NCBI RefSeq assembly: GCF_002846575.1
Contig: NZ_PJND01000007.1
Location: 372,001 to 436,000, forward strand
Reading direction: 5' to 3'
From: Flavobacterium lindanitolerans
Lineage (GTDB): Bacteria > Bacteroidota > Bacteroidia > Flavobacteriales > Flavobacteriaceae
DNA length: 64,000 nt
Shown here: positions 25,789 through 35,282 of the stretch, one piece after another
How positions within the stretch are numbered: the first letter of the stretch is position 1
Layout: every line of letters begins with the position of its first letter
Position numbers and translations under genes: made by a program
The notes under the pieces: model-generated
The model's database searches: none
What the model saw: only the letters and a program-made list of their open reading frames with translations
Told to the model about the DNA's origin: nothing

Positions 25789-27147
25789 TTAAAGAAAGAC
25801 TTTATCTACAGGCTCCCATAATTCAATCTTATTCCCTTCTATATCAAGAATCCATCCGAATTTTCCATAATCATAGCTTTCCATTTCCCCAATAATCTGA
25901 ACGCCTTCCTGCTTTAGCGTGGCCAACAGTTCTTCCAGATTTTCTACCCTGAAGTTCTGCATGAATTGTTTTTCGGACGGACTGAAATAATTGGTGCCAC
26001 TTTTAAAAGGTGACCATTGTGTAGCACAGTCATATCCTTCTTTATCTTTCAACCAGAATGTACAGCCATAGTCGTCTGTATTCAATCCTAAATGTTTTTT
26101 ATACCAATCTCTCAATGCTTTCGGGTCTTCGGATTTAAAGAAGAAGCCTCCAATTCCCGTAACGCGGTTTGGTGTTTTTACCTCTGCCTTTTTACCAAAA
26201 TACAATTCCTTGATTTTATCTGCGATGGTCTGCGCTAATTTTTCATGGCTTTCAAAAGTCCAACCGGCAATATGCGGCGACATCAGGACTTTGTCTGATT
26301 CCAGAAGATATTGGAAAGCTTCCGGAATTTTATCTTCTTCAAACAGCGTTTCAAAAGACAGTTTTTCATATTCCAACACATCCAATCCGGCCCCTAAAAT
26401 CTTGCCTGTTTCTAAAGCCTGTACCAAATCGGCGGTTACTACATTTTTGCCTCTTGATGTATTGATGAGCCAGAATGGTTTTGCAAAAGCATTGATATAG
26501 TCTGCATTGACCAGTTTGTCCGTTTCCGGAGTCCACGGAATGTGCAGGCTCAACACATCTGATTTTTGCTGAAGTTCTTCTAATGACACCTGTTTTGCAT
26601 TGGCATCGCCAACATTTTCCAGAATATCATAGCAAAGCACCTCAACATCAAATCCGCGTAGTTTTTTGGCAAAGGATTTTCCCATATTGCCATATCCGAT
26701 GATACCTACCGTTTTACCGTCCAGTTCGTGTCCGCGGTTTTTCTCACGGTTCCAATGTCCGGAACGGATTTCTCTGTCGGCCTGGTTTAGTTTATTGAAA
26801 AGTGACAGCAGCATTCCCAAGGCGTGTTCTCCAACCGCATTTCGGTTTCCTTCCGGAGCCGCAATCAGGCTTATTTTTTTCGAAAGCGCATAATCGCAAT
26901 CAATACTTTCAAGACCTGCTCCTACTCTGGAAATAAATTGCAGTTTGGTTGCCTTATCCAAAAAGGTTTTGTCAATTTTAAAACGGCTGCGAATTACAAT
27001 TCCGTTATAGTCGTGGATTTTGGCTTCTATTTCTTCTTTTGAAGATTTGAAATCTTCGTGGTTTGTGAAACCGGCTTCTTGCAACTGACTTAGCAACAGA
27101 GGATGATTGCTGTCAATGTGTAGTATTTTTATTTCTTCAGGCACCAT
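25789..27147 (-). CDS. D-2-hydroxyacid dehydrogenase fused to a VOC (glyoxalase-like) domain
   Basis: 452 residues in two parts. Residues about 5-315 are a D-isomer-specific 2-hydroxyacid dehydrogenase of the SerA type: RSRFKID, NAVGEHALGMLL, the NAD fold GIIGYGNMGKSFAKKL (about 148), the substrate Arg in NTSRGKNVV, and the catalytic His in PHIAGWTFES. Residues about 323-450 are a VOC/glyoxalase-bleomycin-resistance domain (VTGIGGFFFKSEDPKALRDWY to FGWILDIEGNKIELWEP). The two proteins are normally encoded separately. The join lies at EVKTPNRV, where a separate VOC protein would begin. The likely reaction is oxidation of 3-phosphoglycerate or a related hydroxyacid; the VOC domain's role is unknown. 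Confidence 0.88.
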   Translation of the reverse strand: MVPEEIKILHIDSNHPLLLSQLQEAGFTNHEDFKSSKEEIEAKIHDYNGIVIRSRFKIDKTFLDKATKLQFISRVGAGLESIDCDYALSKKISLIAAPEGNRNAVGEHALGMLLSLFNKLNQADREIRSGHWNREKNRGHELDGKTVGIIGYGNMGKSFAKKLRGFDVEVLCYDILENVGDANAKQVSLEELQQKSDVLSLHIPWTPETDKLVNADYINAFAKPFWLINTSRGKNVVTADLVQALETGKILGAGLDVLEYEKLSFETLFEEDKIPEAFQYLLESDKVLMSPHIAGWTFESHEKLAQTIADKIKELYFGKKAEVKTPNRVTGIGGFFFKSEDPKALRDWYKKHLGLNTDDYGCTFWLKDKEGYDCATQWSPFKSGTNYFSPSEKQFMQNFRVENLEELLATLKQEGVQIIGEMESYDYGKFGWILDIEGNKIELWEPVDKVFL

Positions 27148-27206
27148 TCTTCGATAGAATTTTTATGGTTACATACTATGCAATCCTATACCGAAGCGAT
27201 TTGCTT

Positions 27207-28559
27207 TTAAAAACCGAGGATAAGTTTTGCGATAGAAAAATAGATTAATATTCCGCAAATGTCGTTACTGGTCGTAATAAACGGGCCTGTTGCCAGGGCC
27301 GGGTCTATTCCAAACTTATTCAATAAAAGAGGAACAAACGTTCCGATAAGCGATGCTATAATGATAACGGAAATCAAGGCACTGGTCACAATAACCCCGA
27401 TTATGAATTCTACATTCAGAAGGAAATGGCTACCAATAAACAATATGGAAGCGAGAATAACCCCATTTAAAAGGCTCAGGGAAATCTCTTTTATCAATCG
27501 GCTAAAAAGCGAGCCACTCAACGTATTGTTGGCAAGACCCTGTACAATAATCGCAGAAGATTGCACTCCAACGTTTCCTGCCATCGCCGCAATTAGTGGC
27601 GTAAAGAAAAACAGGTTTCCATGCTCTGTCATTGCTCCTTCAAAAAGTCCAAGTACACGAACAGATATAAAGCCTCCCAAAAGCGCGAGAACAAGCCATG
27701 GCAAGCGTGCTTTTGTGAGCTCCAAAATACTGTCATCTGCCTCAACGTCCTGTGAGATACCCGCTGCTAACTGGTAATCTTTGTCGGCTTCGTCCTTGAT
27801 AACGTCAACGATATCGTCAATCGTAATTCTTCCCACAAGTCGTCCCAATTCATCTACGACAGGAATAGCTTCCAGGTCATATTTCTGCATGATACGCGCT
27901 ACTTCAACATCTTCCGTATCGACACGCACGTAATCAACTTTCGGGATATATACTTCACTGATTGGTGTTTTGGTAGAAGTCGTCAAAAGGTCTTTAAGCG
28001 AAAGCCTTCCTTTGAGCCTGTTTTCATCATCAACCACATAAATAGAGTGTACTCTGGAAACATTTTCCGCCTGTATTCTCATTTCTTTCACGCAGGTTAA
28101 TACGTTCCAGTTTTCGTTTACCTTCACGAGCTCTTTTCCCATAAGACCTCCGGCAGTATCTTCGTCATAGCGCAAAAGGTCAACAATGTCTTTCGCGTGC
28201 TCAACGTCAATAAGTTCAGAGATTACCTCATTTTTAATGTCGGTAGAAAGCTCAGCGATAATGTCGGCCGCATCATCCGTATCCAACTCATCAAGCTCTT
28301 CTGCAATTTCTTTTGGAGAAAGCCTGCTTAGGATGTTTTCACGAAGGTCGTCTTCTAATTCAAGAAGAATTTCGGCTGTTTTTTCGCTATCAAGGATTTT
28401 GAAAATATAGGTGGCCTCATCAAAATCCAGTTCGTCAAGGATTTCGGCAATATCAGCGTGGTGCATATCGTTAAGCAAGGCTTCCAGCTGCTGGTCTTTT
28501 TTGCTTAAGATTAATTCTTCAATCTGAAGAATAAGCTCCTTACTGATTTTAAATTGCAT
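27207..28559 (-). CDS. mgtE: Magnesium transporter MgtE
   Basis: 450 residues, the standard MgtE length. A cytoplasmic N domain of helical repeats (about 5-125, with [17 protein letters not shown] and [13 protein letters not shown]) is followed by two CBS domains (about 130-255, including [24 protein letters not shown]) and five membrane helices (about 280-450) with the MgtE pore motif [10 protein letters not shown]. The CBS and N domains bind Mg2+ and close the channel when Mg2+ is high. The start overlaps the 3' end of rsmA by 11 bases, so both are read from one minus-strand transcript. Confidence 0.96.
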   Translation of the reverse strand: MQFKISKELILQIEELILSKKDQQLEALLNDMHHADIAEILDELDFDEATYIFKILDSEKTAEILLELEDDLRENILSRLSPKEIAEELDELDTDDAADIIAELSTDIKNEVISELIDVEHAKDIVDLLRYDEDTAGGLMGKELVKVNENWNVLTCVKEMRIQAENVSRVHSIYVVDDENRLKGRLSLKDLLTTSTKTPISEVYIPKVDYVRVDTEDVEVARIMQKYDLEAIPVVDELGRLVGRITIDDIVDVIKDEADKDYQLAAGISQDVEADDSILELTKARLPWLVLALLGGFISVRVLGLFEGAMTEHGNLFFFTPLIAAMAGNVGVQSSAIIVQGLANNTLSGSLFSRLIKEISLSLLNGVILASILFIGSHFLLNVEFIIGVIVTSALISVIIIASLIGTFVPLLLNKFGIDPALATGPFITTSNDICGILIYFSIAKLILGF

Positions 28560-29328
28560 CGGCTTCTATTTTTTGGGTTATTGCTATGAATTGCTGTACA
28601 TCCAGCTGTTCCGGACGGAGGTCAAAGATAGTATCTTCTCTTAAATTTTCCGAAAGATTTAGGGATTTTAAGCTGTTTCGCAATGTTTTTCTTCGTTGTT
28701 GGAAAGCGGTTTTTACCACTGTAAAAAAGAGCTTTTCATTGCAGGGCAGCGTAAAGTTTTCTTTTCTTTTAAGTCTCAACACACCTGATTTTACTTTAGG
28801 CGGCGGATTGAATACATTTTCATGCACAGTAAAAAGGTATTCCGCATCGTAAAACGCCTGTGCCAGTACTGATAATATGCCGTAGGTTTTAGTTCCTTTT
28901 TTCTCACAGATTCTTTCGGCTACTTCTTTCTGGAACATTCCTGAAAATTCTGCCACCTGATTTCGCAATTCCAAAGCCCGGAAAACAATCTGTGAAGATA
29001 TGTTATAGGGAAAGTTACCAATGATGGCGAACTGTTTCCCTTCAAAGGTTTTATTAATGTCGTATTTCAGGAAATCCTGTGATAGGATATGACCCTGCAA
29101 TTTTGGATAATTTGCATTCAGATAATCCACCGATTCTGTATCGATTTCAATCACATAAGTGTTTACCGGTTTTTCAAGCAGGTATTTTGTCAATACTCCC
29201 ATTCCTGGGCCTATTTCCAAAACATTATCATAGCCTTCAAAATGGAGCGTATCTGCGATTTTCTTTGCTATGTTTTCGTCCGTAAGGAAATGCTGTCCAA
29301 GATGTTTCTTGGCTTTTACTTTATCCAT
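28549..29328 (-). CDS. rsmA: 16S rRNA dimethyladenosine transferase
   Basis: 259 residues. SAM-dependent methyltransferase fold with [14 protein letters not shown] at the N-terminus, motif [16 protein letters not shown] (about 40-54), and the target-base motif NFPYNISS (NLPYN in most relatives). A helical C-terminal domain ends in [14 protein letters not shown]. RsmA (KsgA) dimethylates the two adjacent adenosines near the 3' end of 16S rRNA during 30S assembly. It overlaps mgtE by 11 bases downstream. Directly upstream of its ATG lies a 79-bp tandem repeat, which must form its leader or promoter region. Confidence 0.96.
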   Translation of the reverse strand: MDKVKAKKHLGQHFLTDENIAKKIADTLHFEGYDNVLEIGPGMGVLTKYLLEKPVNTYVIEIDTESVDYLNANYPKLQGHILSQDFLKYDINKTFEGKQFAIIGNFPYNISSQIVFRALELRNQVAEFSGMFQKEVAERICEKKGTKTYGILSVLAQAFYDAEYLFTVHENVFNPPPKVKSGVLRLKRKENFTLPCNEKLFFTVVKTAFQQRRKTLRNSLKSLNLSENLREDTIFDLRPEQLDVQQFIAITQKIEADAI

Positions 29329-29330
29329 TT

Positions 29331-29567
29331 TGATTTGTGATTTTAGATTTATGATTTCGGATTACCTAACTGTCTCTCATCTATCATCTATTATCTGCTG
29401 TCTTATTTATGATTTGTGATTTTAGATTTATGATTTCGGATTACCTAACTGTCTGTCATCTGTCATCTATTATCTGCTGTCTTATTTATGATTTGCGATT
29501 TTAGATTTGTGATTTTACATTACCTAAACACCGGTCATCTATTATCTTTCATCTGCCATCTATTATC
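29331..29567. repeat. 79-bp tandem repeat, three units
   Basis: Unit 1 is 29331-29409 and unit 2 is 29410-29488, differing at 2 of 79 positions. Unit 3 (29489-29567) is diverged, mostly in its second half, and its ATCTATTATCT words continue to about 29578. No spacers occur between units, so it is not a CRISPR array. Confidence 0.85.
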
Positions 29568-29583
29568 TGATTTCTAATTTCAC

Positions 29584-29904
29584 CTAAACCGATTTATGGT
29601 CACTAATGAATTCCAGTTCTGTCCGGAAGGCAAGCATTTTGTCGCCAAACAGTCTTTGTCCTTCTTCTCTGAATCCGGGTGCGTGTTCCTTATAGTAGCT
29701 GTCCAGATTTTCTCTGGAATCTGCCCAATATTGCACTGAATAGGTTACTCCACCCATTTCTTCTTCTACCAGAACTTTTACAAGACGTGCCGAAGAGAAC
29801 TTTCCAGTTCCCAGAATTTCCGGAATGTGCTTGTGCTGCATCCAATGAAGCCATTCATCATGTACCGATTCGTGAATATTTATGGTTACGTTGTATATTA
29901 TCAT
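29584..29904 (-). CDS. DUF4286 family protein
   Basis: 106 residues with the ferredoxin-like alpha/beta layout of DUF4286 (PF14114): MIIYNVTINIHESVHDEWLHWM at the N-terminus, IPEILGTGKFSSARLVKVL in the middle, and a VQYWADSRENLDSYYKEHAP core, reminiscent of dimeric alpha-beta-barrel monooxygenase-type proteins. It is cytoplasmic with no membrane helix, and its function is unknown. It lies between the 79-bp repeat and the TPR gene on the minus strand. Confidence 0.82.
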   Translation of the reverse strand: MIIYNVTINIHESVHDEWLHWMQHKHIPEILGTGKFSSARLVKVLVEEEMGGVTYSVQYWADSRENLDSYYKEHAPGFREEGQRLFGDKMLAFRTELEFISDHKSV

Positions 29905-29956
29905 TTCTTAGAATATTAGATTTTAGATTCCGCTAATGAAGCGGTTTATTTTGAAA

Positions 29957-29996
29957 AATTCGTAATTCGTAATTCGTAATTCGTAATTCGTAATTC
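29957..29996. repeat. 7-bp microsatellite (AATTCGT)5.7
   Basis: Five perfect AATTCGT units (29957-29991) and a partial sixth. Non-coding, 5 bases before the stop codon of the TPR gene. Confidence 0.95.
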
Positions 29997-30001
29997 TATA
30001 A

Positions 30002-31780
30002 TTATAAATTCGTATCACCCCGCAACTGCCTGAATTTTTTCCTTGCCTCTACAAAATAGATACTGTCTTCGTGGTTGAATAAGATTTGTTCGTATAATGC
30101 TTTTGCCTTATCAGTATCTTTCAGTTTTTTATTGTAAATCTCTGCCGAAAAATAAAGCGCTTCATCAATATAGATCCCATCTTTGTGGTTATCGATTATT
30201 CCCTGATATTGTGCCAATGCGGCATTATAGTCACCCAGTTTTTCATAAGTTTCGCCAATTCGCAACAGCGTTTCGTCTTCGATTTCCTGGCCTTTGTATT
30301 CCTTCAATATCGATTGGAATTGTTCCAGAGCTTCCTTGTTTTTATTTTGATACAGCAAATAATCGCCTCTGGCAAATTTCTTTAACCCGACCTGTGTCGA
30401 ATCTGCTACCGTATTGTCATTAATTAAAAGAAACAATTCCAAAGCATCATTTGCTATAAGCTGTGTTGAGGCTGACTTTAGTTCCTTAAATTGTTTAAGC
30501 GCCCATTCAAAATCGGTTTTGAAATAGCTGGTTTTAGCCGCTTTCAGGCTTGCTTCATGTCCAACGGCATCGTTCTTCAAATCTTCTTCTATCTGGGAAT
30601 AATAAATCAATGCCTGATTGAATTTTTCTTCATAAAGCAGAATATCGGCCAATTCCATTTTTACATCTGCGGTCTGGTATTTATTCAGAGGCAATTCCAA
30701 TGCGCGTTTTAAAATGGTTTTTCCTTCTTCCGGATTTTTAAGATTAAAAGTTGCAAAATGAGCTTGTAATATCTGTAACGATAAGGTGTAAGGACTTATT
30801 CCGTATTTTTTAACCAATAAATCCAGTTCACTTTTTATGGCTGGATATTCTTTTTCGGGTGCTTTTTGAATTTTCGATTCCATTAAAAAATAATGCGCCC
30901 TGATTTGCAAATCCAAATCCTGAGTGTTTTCCAACACAAAGGCAAAAATTTCCTTTGCTGTTTCTTCTTCATTCTCTTCCATTGCCAGTTCGGCCAGGTT
31001 TACGATATTCGAAAAAGATTCCGGGTCACGTCTGTAGATGGCCTTTTCCTGGATAAATGCTTTGGCATAATCTTTTTGCTGTACAAAAAACCAGCTTAGG
31101 AACTGATTCCAGAATATATCCTGATTTTTCTGGGCACGAACCAGAAGTGCCTTGCGCAATGCCGTATTGAATGTTTCTTCAGCTTCTTCTGTCATGAAAC
31201 GCGAAAGCTGGTTTTGAATCATGATAGTATTGTTCTGGTTGGAATAGGCTTCTTCCAGAAAGGTGTCAATCATGAGGTCCATCTTGCCCAACTGTCCGTA
31301 AATGACAGCCATTTGGTAATTGAATTTGAATTTAGGTTCCAGCTTTATTGCCAGATTATAGGACTCCAGAGCATATTCCAGCAATACTTTTTTCTCGAAA
31401 GTGTTGGCCACGGCATAGACGTTGGATGGATTTTCATTAATCTTGCTTATTGCCTGTTCATAAAACTTTTTAGCTTTTCCGGCATCTTTCTGCAATTGAT
31501 AGTTGTATCCTATCTCAACCAGAAGTGACGGTTGCTTGTATTTTGCATAACGTTCCTGAAGGCGCTTGTCTGCCTGGTCATATTGTTGCAGTTGCTGATA
31601 GGATTCTATTATTTTCTGGAAATAAAAACTATTGCCTTGCTGATTTTTCAGCAGTTCGTCAAAACTAATGATGGCTTTTTCAAATTCTCCTTTATCAAAA
31701 TAATTGATAGCCAACTGTTCGTTTTGTGCAAAAACAAACAGTGACGTAAACAAACTTAAGAATAGGAAAATCTTTTTCAT
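30002..31780 (-). CDS. Exported tetratricopeptide-repeat protein
   Basis: 592 residues. A signal peptide (MKKIFLFLSLFTSLFVFAQ) is followed by a solenoid of TPR units over most of the length (for example AINYFDKGEFEKAIISFDELL near 25, QYDQADKRLQERYAKY near 70, and GDYNAALAQYQGIIDNHKDG near 520). The C-terminal repeats resemble the YbgF/Tol-Pal-associated TPR type. It probably acts as a periplasmic protein-binding scaffold. It sits 98 bases downstream of serS, separated by a nested palindrome at 31783-31863. Confidence 0.88.
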   Translation of the reverse strand: MKKIFLFLSLFTSLFVFAQNEQLAINYFDKGEFEKAIISFDELLKNQQGNSFYFQKIIESYQQLQQYDQADKRLQERYAKYKQPSLLVEIGYNYQLQKDAGKAKKFYEQAISKINENPSNVYAVANTFEKKVLLEYALESYNLAIKLEPKFKFNYQMAVIYGQLGKMDLMIDTFLEEAYSNQNNTIMIQNQLSRFMTEEAEETFNTALRKALLVRAQKNQDIFWNQFLSWFFVQQKDYAKAFIQEKAIYRRDPESFSNIVNLAELAMEENEEETAKEIFAFVLENTQDLDLQIRAHYFLMESKIQKAPEKEYPAIKSELDLLVKKYGISPYTLSLQILQAHFATFNLKNPEEGKTILKRALELPLNKYQTADVKMELADILLYEEKFNQALIYYSQIEEDLKNDAVGHEASLKAAKTSYFKTDFEWALKQFKELKSASTQLIANDALELFLLINDNTVADSTQVGLKKFARGDYLLYQNKNKEALEQFQSILKEYKGQEIEDETLLRIGETYEKLGDYNAALAQYQGIIDNHKDGIYIDEALYFSAEIYNKKLKDTDKAKALYEQILFNHEDSIYFVEARKKFRQLRGDTNL

Positions 31781-31782
31781 TG

Positions 31783-31863
31783 TAGTTTAATGCAAAAAGG
31801 TATATAACAATGTACTAATATAACAATTTTAAGGCTGAATTAGTACATTGCTACATTAAACTA
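31783..31863. repeat. Nested inverted repeats between serS and the TPR gene
   Basis: Outer 10-bp arms at 31783-31792 and 31854-31863, inner 12-bp arms at 31808-31819 and 31839-31850; all arms are perfect. The spacer is AT-rich. Together they could fold one long hairpin RNA. Confidence 0.75.
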
Positions 31864-31878
31864 TTGGTTAATTGTTCC

Positions 31879-33150
31879 TTAATTTATAATATCAAATCCG
31901 GTATAGGGACGCAGCACTTCCGGAATCACGATACCTTCCGGTGTCTGATAATTTTCCAGAATACCTGCCAATACCCTAGGCAATGCCAAAGAGCTACCGT
32001 TCAGGGTGTGTGCCAAATGGTTTTTACCGTCTTTATCTTTGTAACGCAACTTCAATCGGTTAGACTGGAATGTTTCGAAGTTTGATACCGAACTGATTTC
32101 CAGCCAACGGTCTTGCGCTGTTGAAAACACTTCAAAATCATAGGTCATGGCTGATGCAAACCCCATATCTCCTCCGCAAAGACGAAGAATCCTGTAAGGA
32201 AGTTTCAGTTCGTTCAGGATGGTTCTTACGTGCTCTACCATACCTTCCAAAGCCTCGTATGATTTTTCCGGATGTTCCACCCTTACAATTTCAACCTTGT
32301 CAAATTGGTGCAAGCGGTTCAAACCGCGAACGTGTGCCCCATAAGAACCTGCTTCTCTTCTAAAGCATGGCGTGTAGGCCGTAGCCAGAATTGGAAGTTC
32401 GTTTTCCTGCAGAAGAACATCGCGGAATAAATTGGTTACCGGAACTTCTGCTGTTGGAATCAAATAAAGGTCGTCTGTAGCGTCATGATACATTTGTCCT
32501 TCTTTGTCCGGAAGCTGTCCTGTTCCGTAAGCCGATGCTTCATTTACAAAATGCGGTACCTGAAATTCCTGGTAACCGGCTTCCGTATTTTTATCTAAGA
32601 AATAGGTAATCAGCGCACGTTGCAATTTGGCTCCTTTTCCTTTGTAGACAGGAAATCCCGCACCCGTGATTTTATTTCCTAATTCAAAATCAATAATGTC
32701 GTATTTTTTTACCAGTTCCCAGTGTGGCAAAGCTTCGCCATGCAGGTCCGGAATAGCACCTTCCTGCAAAACGGTTACGTTGTCTTCCGGAGTTTTTCCT
32801 TCCGGAACAATATCTGCCGGAAGATTTGGAAGCAGGTACAATTGCTCTGTCAACTCGTTTGTATATACGTCAAGTTTTTCAGCCAATTCCTTGCTTTTTT
32901 CTTTTAGCGAAGTTGTTTTGGTTTTCAGCAATTCTGCTTTTGCCTTCTCGCCGCTTTTCATCAACTCGCCTATGTCTTTGGATAGCTTATTCGATTCCGA
33001 CAAAATATTGTCCATTTCAGCCTGTGTCGCTCTTCTTTTTTCATCAAGCTGCACGGCTAGTTCAACAATACTTTTGGCATCCATGTTTCGTTTTGCCAAA
33101 GCTTTGAGGACTTTCTCCTGGTTTTCTCTAATAAATGCTATCTGTAACAT
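31879..33150 (-). CDS. serS: Seryl-tRNA synthetase
   Basis: 423 residues, the usual bacterial length. An N-terminal antiparallel coiled-coil arm (about 25-105) binds the long variable arm of tRNA-Ser. The class II catalytic core has motif 2 FRREAGSYGAHVRGLNRLHQF, WLEISSVSNFETFQSNR, and motif 3 LNGSSLALPRVLAGILENYQ. It charges tRNA-Ser with serine in the cytoplasm. A good TAnnTTTG promoter (33173-33204) lies upstream; a nested palindrome separates it from the TPR gene. Confidence 0.97.
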   Translation of the reverse strand: MLQIAFIRENQEKVLKALAKRNMDAKSIVELAVQLDEKRRATQAEMDNILSESNKLSKDIGELMKSGEKAKAELLKTKTTSLKEKSKELAEKLDVYTNELTEQLYLLPNLPADIVPEGKTPEDNVTVLQEGAIPDLHGEALPHWELVKKYDIIDFELGNKITGAGFPVYKGKGAKLQRALITYFLDKNTEAGYQEFQVPHFVNEASAYGTGQLPDKEGQMYHDATDDLYLIPTAEVPVTNLFRDVLLQENELPILATAYTPCFRREAGSYGAHVRGLNRLHQFDKVEIVRVEHPEKSYEALEGMVEHVRTILNELKLPYRILRLCGGDMGFASAMTYDFEVFSTAQDRWLEISSVSNFETFQSNRLKLRYKDKDGKNHLAHTLNGSSLALPRVLAGILENYQTPEGIVIPEVLRPYTGFDIIN

Positions 33151-33172
33151 TGTTCTGGTTTTATAAAGGTAG

Positions 33173-33204
33173 CAAATTTAAGGAAAAAAGGTTGACAGTT
33201 GCAA
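33173..33204 (-). promoter_or_regulatory. Predicted promoter for serS
   Basis: CAAATTTA (33173-33180) reads TAAATTTG on the minus strand, matching the -7 box. A TTG (CAA at 33202-33204) lies 21 bases upstream as the -33 element. Confidence 0.6.
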
Positions 33205-33265
33205 AGTTAGCGACCAACATAGTGTAAAGTTTTAAATGCGGTTCCTATCCTGATAAATTAACACC

Positions 33266-33292
33266 TTGTGTGTGATTTATTAATTACATTTG
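33266..33292 (+). promoter_or_regulatory. Predicted promoter for the M1 peptidase gene
   Basis: TTG at 33266-33268 and TACATTTG at 33285-33292, spaced by 16 bases, 17 bases before the start codon at 33310. This rules against the longer in-frame start at 33268. Confidence 0.55.
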
Positions 33293-33309
33293 GGAAATTT
33301 TTCCCGATT

Positions 33310-35229
33310 ATGAAAAAAATATACCTGCTGCTTGCTTTATCTCTGTCAGGCATTGGCTTTGCGCAAAGTTCCTCTTCGCAAAACCATCAAATAGCTGAGG
33401 CAGAACGAAAATCAGCAGTAAAAAAGATTAACTTCAGAAATAACCCCAATACTGAAAATTACGATGTTACTTATCACAGGCTCCGGTTTGAGGTAAATCC
33501 AAGCAATTACTATGTTAAGGGGAATGTGACTACCTATTACAGGGCAAAAACAAATATGAGTACTGTTACTTTTGACCTTGCAGATGAATTGACTGTCAGT
33601 TCTGTAAAACAAAGAAACACCTCGCTTAGTTTTACGCAAAACGGCACCAATGAATTGGTTATTAACCTGCCTGCCGTTCAAAACACAAACGTACTGGATT
33701 CATTGACAATTGTATATGAAGGAGCTCCTCCGGCACAAAGCGACGGATTCAACACTTATACGCATGCCGGAAATCCGGGGCTTTACACCCTTTCTGAGCC
33801 TTTTGGAGCCAGAGACTGGTGGCCATGCAAACAGGACCTGAACGACAAAATTGAAAACCTAGACGTATTTATAAAAACCGGTTCCCAATATGTAAGCGTT
33901 GCCAACGGAGTTCAAATCAGTTCTGTAAATAATGGAGATGGTACAAAAACCACACATTTCCGTCATGGTTATCCTATTCCGGCCTATCTTGTGGCTATTG
34001 CCGTGACCAATTACACCATCTTCACACAACAGGCAGGAACAGCACCACACACCTTCCCGATTGTGAATTACATCTATCCCGAAAGCCAGACCGTTGTCCA
34101 AAATGATTTGGCTGTTACCGTGCCTATTATGGATTTGTTTGAGCAGCTGTTTGAGACCTATCCTTTTGCTAACGAAAAATATGGCCATGCGCAATGTTCT
34201 CTACCGGGTGGAATGGAACACACTACCGTTTCTTTTATGGGTAGTTTTGGCAGGGATTTGATTGCCCATGAATTAGCCCACCAATGGTTTGGAGATAAAA
34301 TTACTTGTGGCAGCTGGAAAGATATTTGGCTTAATGAAGGTTTTGCAAGCTATCTGGCCGGTCTTGTTATCGAGGATATGGATGGCGCTACTAATTTTAA
34401 TTCCTGGAAAAGCGGCTTAATTAATAATATCACTTCGCAACCCGGCGGTGCCGTTTATCTCACAGACAGCGAAGCTTTAGATGCGGGAAGGATTTTTAGC
34501 AGCAGGCTGTCTTATGACAAGGGTGCTATGGTTGTGCATATGCTACGCTTTAAACTGGGCGATACTAACTTTTTTCAGGGTATTAAAAACTATCTGGCCG
34601 ACCCTAGTCTGGCGTATGGCTATGCCGTAACGGAAAACCTAAAAACACATCTGGAGGTTGCTTCCGGAATGGATTTGGATGAATTTTTTAATGATTGGGT
34701 GTATGGTCAGGGCTATCCGAGATATACCATAACGGTGAGAAATTTTTCTCCGGGTGTAGCCCGTTTTACTGTAAGCCAGACACAATCCCATTCATCGGTT
34801 TCCTTTTTTGAAATGCCGGTTCCGGTTCGTGTAACAGGCACAGGAGGCCAGTCTTTGGATTTGATTTTGGACAATACCACCAACAACCAGACCATCGACA
34901 AAAATGTTCCATTTGCGATTACAGGCATTACCTTTAATCCAAAAAGCGACATTATTGCAAGAAACAGTACCGCTACATTAGGAAATGAGGCTTTCGTATT
35001 GGATGAAAACGTAAAACTTTATCCTAATCCTGCCTCTCATTCCTTACAGTTAGAACTTCCTGACAATGTAGTGCTTGAAAAAGCGATTTTCTACAATGCC
35101 TTGGGACAAATCATAAAGGAAACGGCTTCTCAGACTTCATGGGATGTTTCAGCCTTGCCGGTTGGAGTCAATTTTGTAAAAATAATTACGGATGCCGGAA
35201 CAAAACAAATGAAGTTTATCAAGGCATAA
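33310..35229 (+). CDS. Secreted M1-family (aminopeptidase N-like) metallopeptidase with T9SS tail
   Basis: 639 residues from the ATG at 33310 (MKKIYLLLALSLSGIGFAQ signal peptide). An in-frame ATG at 33268 would add 14 residues but falls on the promoter. An N-terminal beta domain leads to the catalytic domain with the exopeptidase-like motif GGMEHTT and the zinc site HELAHQW (His320, Glu321, His324). Glu343 falls in WLNEGFASY, the expected 18 residues on. A type A T9SS sorting domain starts near residue 568 (KLYPNPASHSLQLEL). It is a cell-surface or secreted peptidase. A strong terminator follows. Confidence 0.93.
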   Translation: MKKIYLLLALSLSGIGFAQSSSSQNHQIAEAERKSAVKKINFRNNPNTENYDVTYHRLRFEVNPSNYYVKGNVTTYYRAKTNMSTVTFDLADELTVSSVKQRNTSLSFTQNGTNELVINLPAVQNTNVLDSLTIVYEGAPPAQSDGFNTYTHAGNPGLYTLSEPFGARDWWPCKQDLNDKIENLDVFIKTGSQYVSVANGVQISSVNNGDGTKTTHFRHGYPIPAYLVAIAVTNYTIFTQQAGTAPHTFPIVNYIYPESQTVVQNDLAVTVPIMDLFEQLFETYPFANEKYGHAQCSLPGGMEHTTVSFMGSFGRDLIAHELAHQWFGDKITCGSWKDIWLNEGFASYLAGLVIEDMDGATNFNSWKSGLINNITSQPGGAVYLTDSEALDAGRIFSSRLSYDKGAMVVHMLRFKLGDTNFFQGIKNYLADPSLAYGYAVTENLKTHLEVASGMDLDEFFNDWVYGQGYPRYTITVRNFSPGVARFTVSQTQSHSSVSFFEMPVPVRVTGTGGQSLDLILDNTTNNQTIDKNVPFAITGITFNPKSDIIARNSTATLGNEAFVLDENVKLYPNPASHSLQLELPDNVVLEKAIFYNALGQIIKETASQTSWDVSALPVGVNFVKIITDAGTKQMKFIKA

Positions 35230-35240
35230 TTGAACCTATA

Positions 35241-35270
35241 AAAAAGGGCTTCCGAATGGAAGCCCTTTTT
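35241..35270. terminator. Bidirectional terminator
   Basis: A perfect 13-bp stem (35241-35253 with 35258-35270) including GGGCTTCC, a 4-base loop, and A/T runs at either end, between convergent genes. Confidence 0.93.
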
Positions 35271-35282
35271 CGTTAAAAACAT

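Noticed and set aside
27259..27777. 172-residue open frame opposite mgtE
   Set aside because: It lies wholly inside the clear mgtE gene on the other strand; a shadow of its codon use.
29331..29567. 79-bp repeat as a CRISPR array
   Set aside because: Units are directly adjacent, 79 bp long and without unique spacers; no cas genes are near.
32666..33166. 166-residue open frame opposite serS
   Set aside because: Antisense to the serS coiled-coil arm; no independent features.
33268..33309. N-terminal extension of the M1 peptidase
   Set aside because: It overlaps the predicted promoter, and the signal peptide starts at the ATG at 33310.
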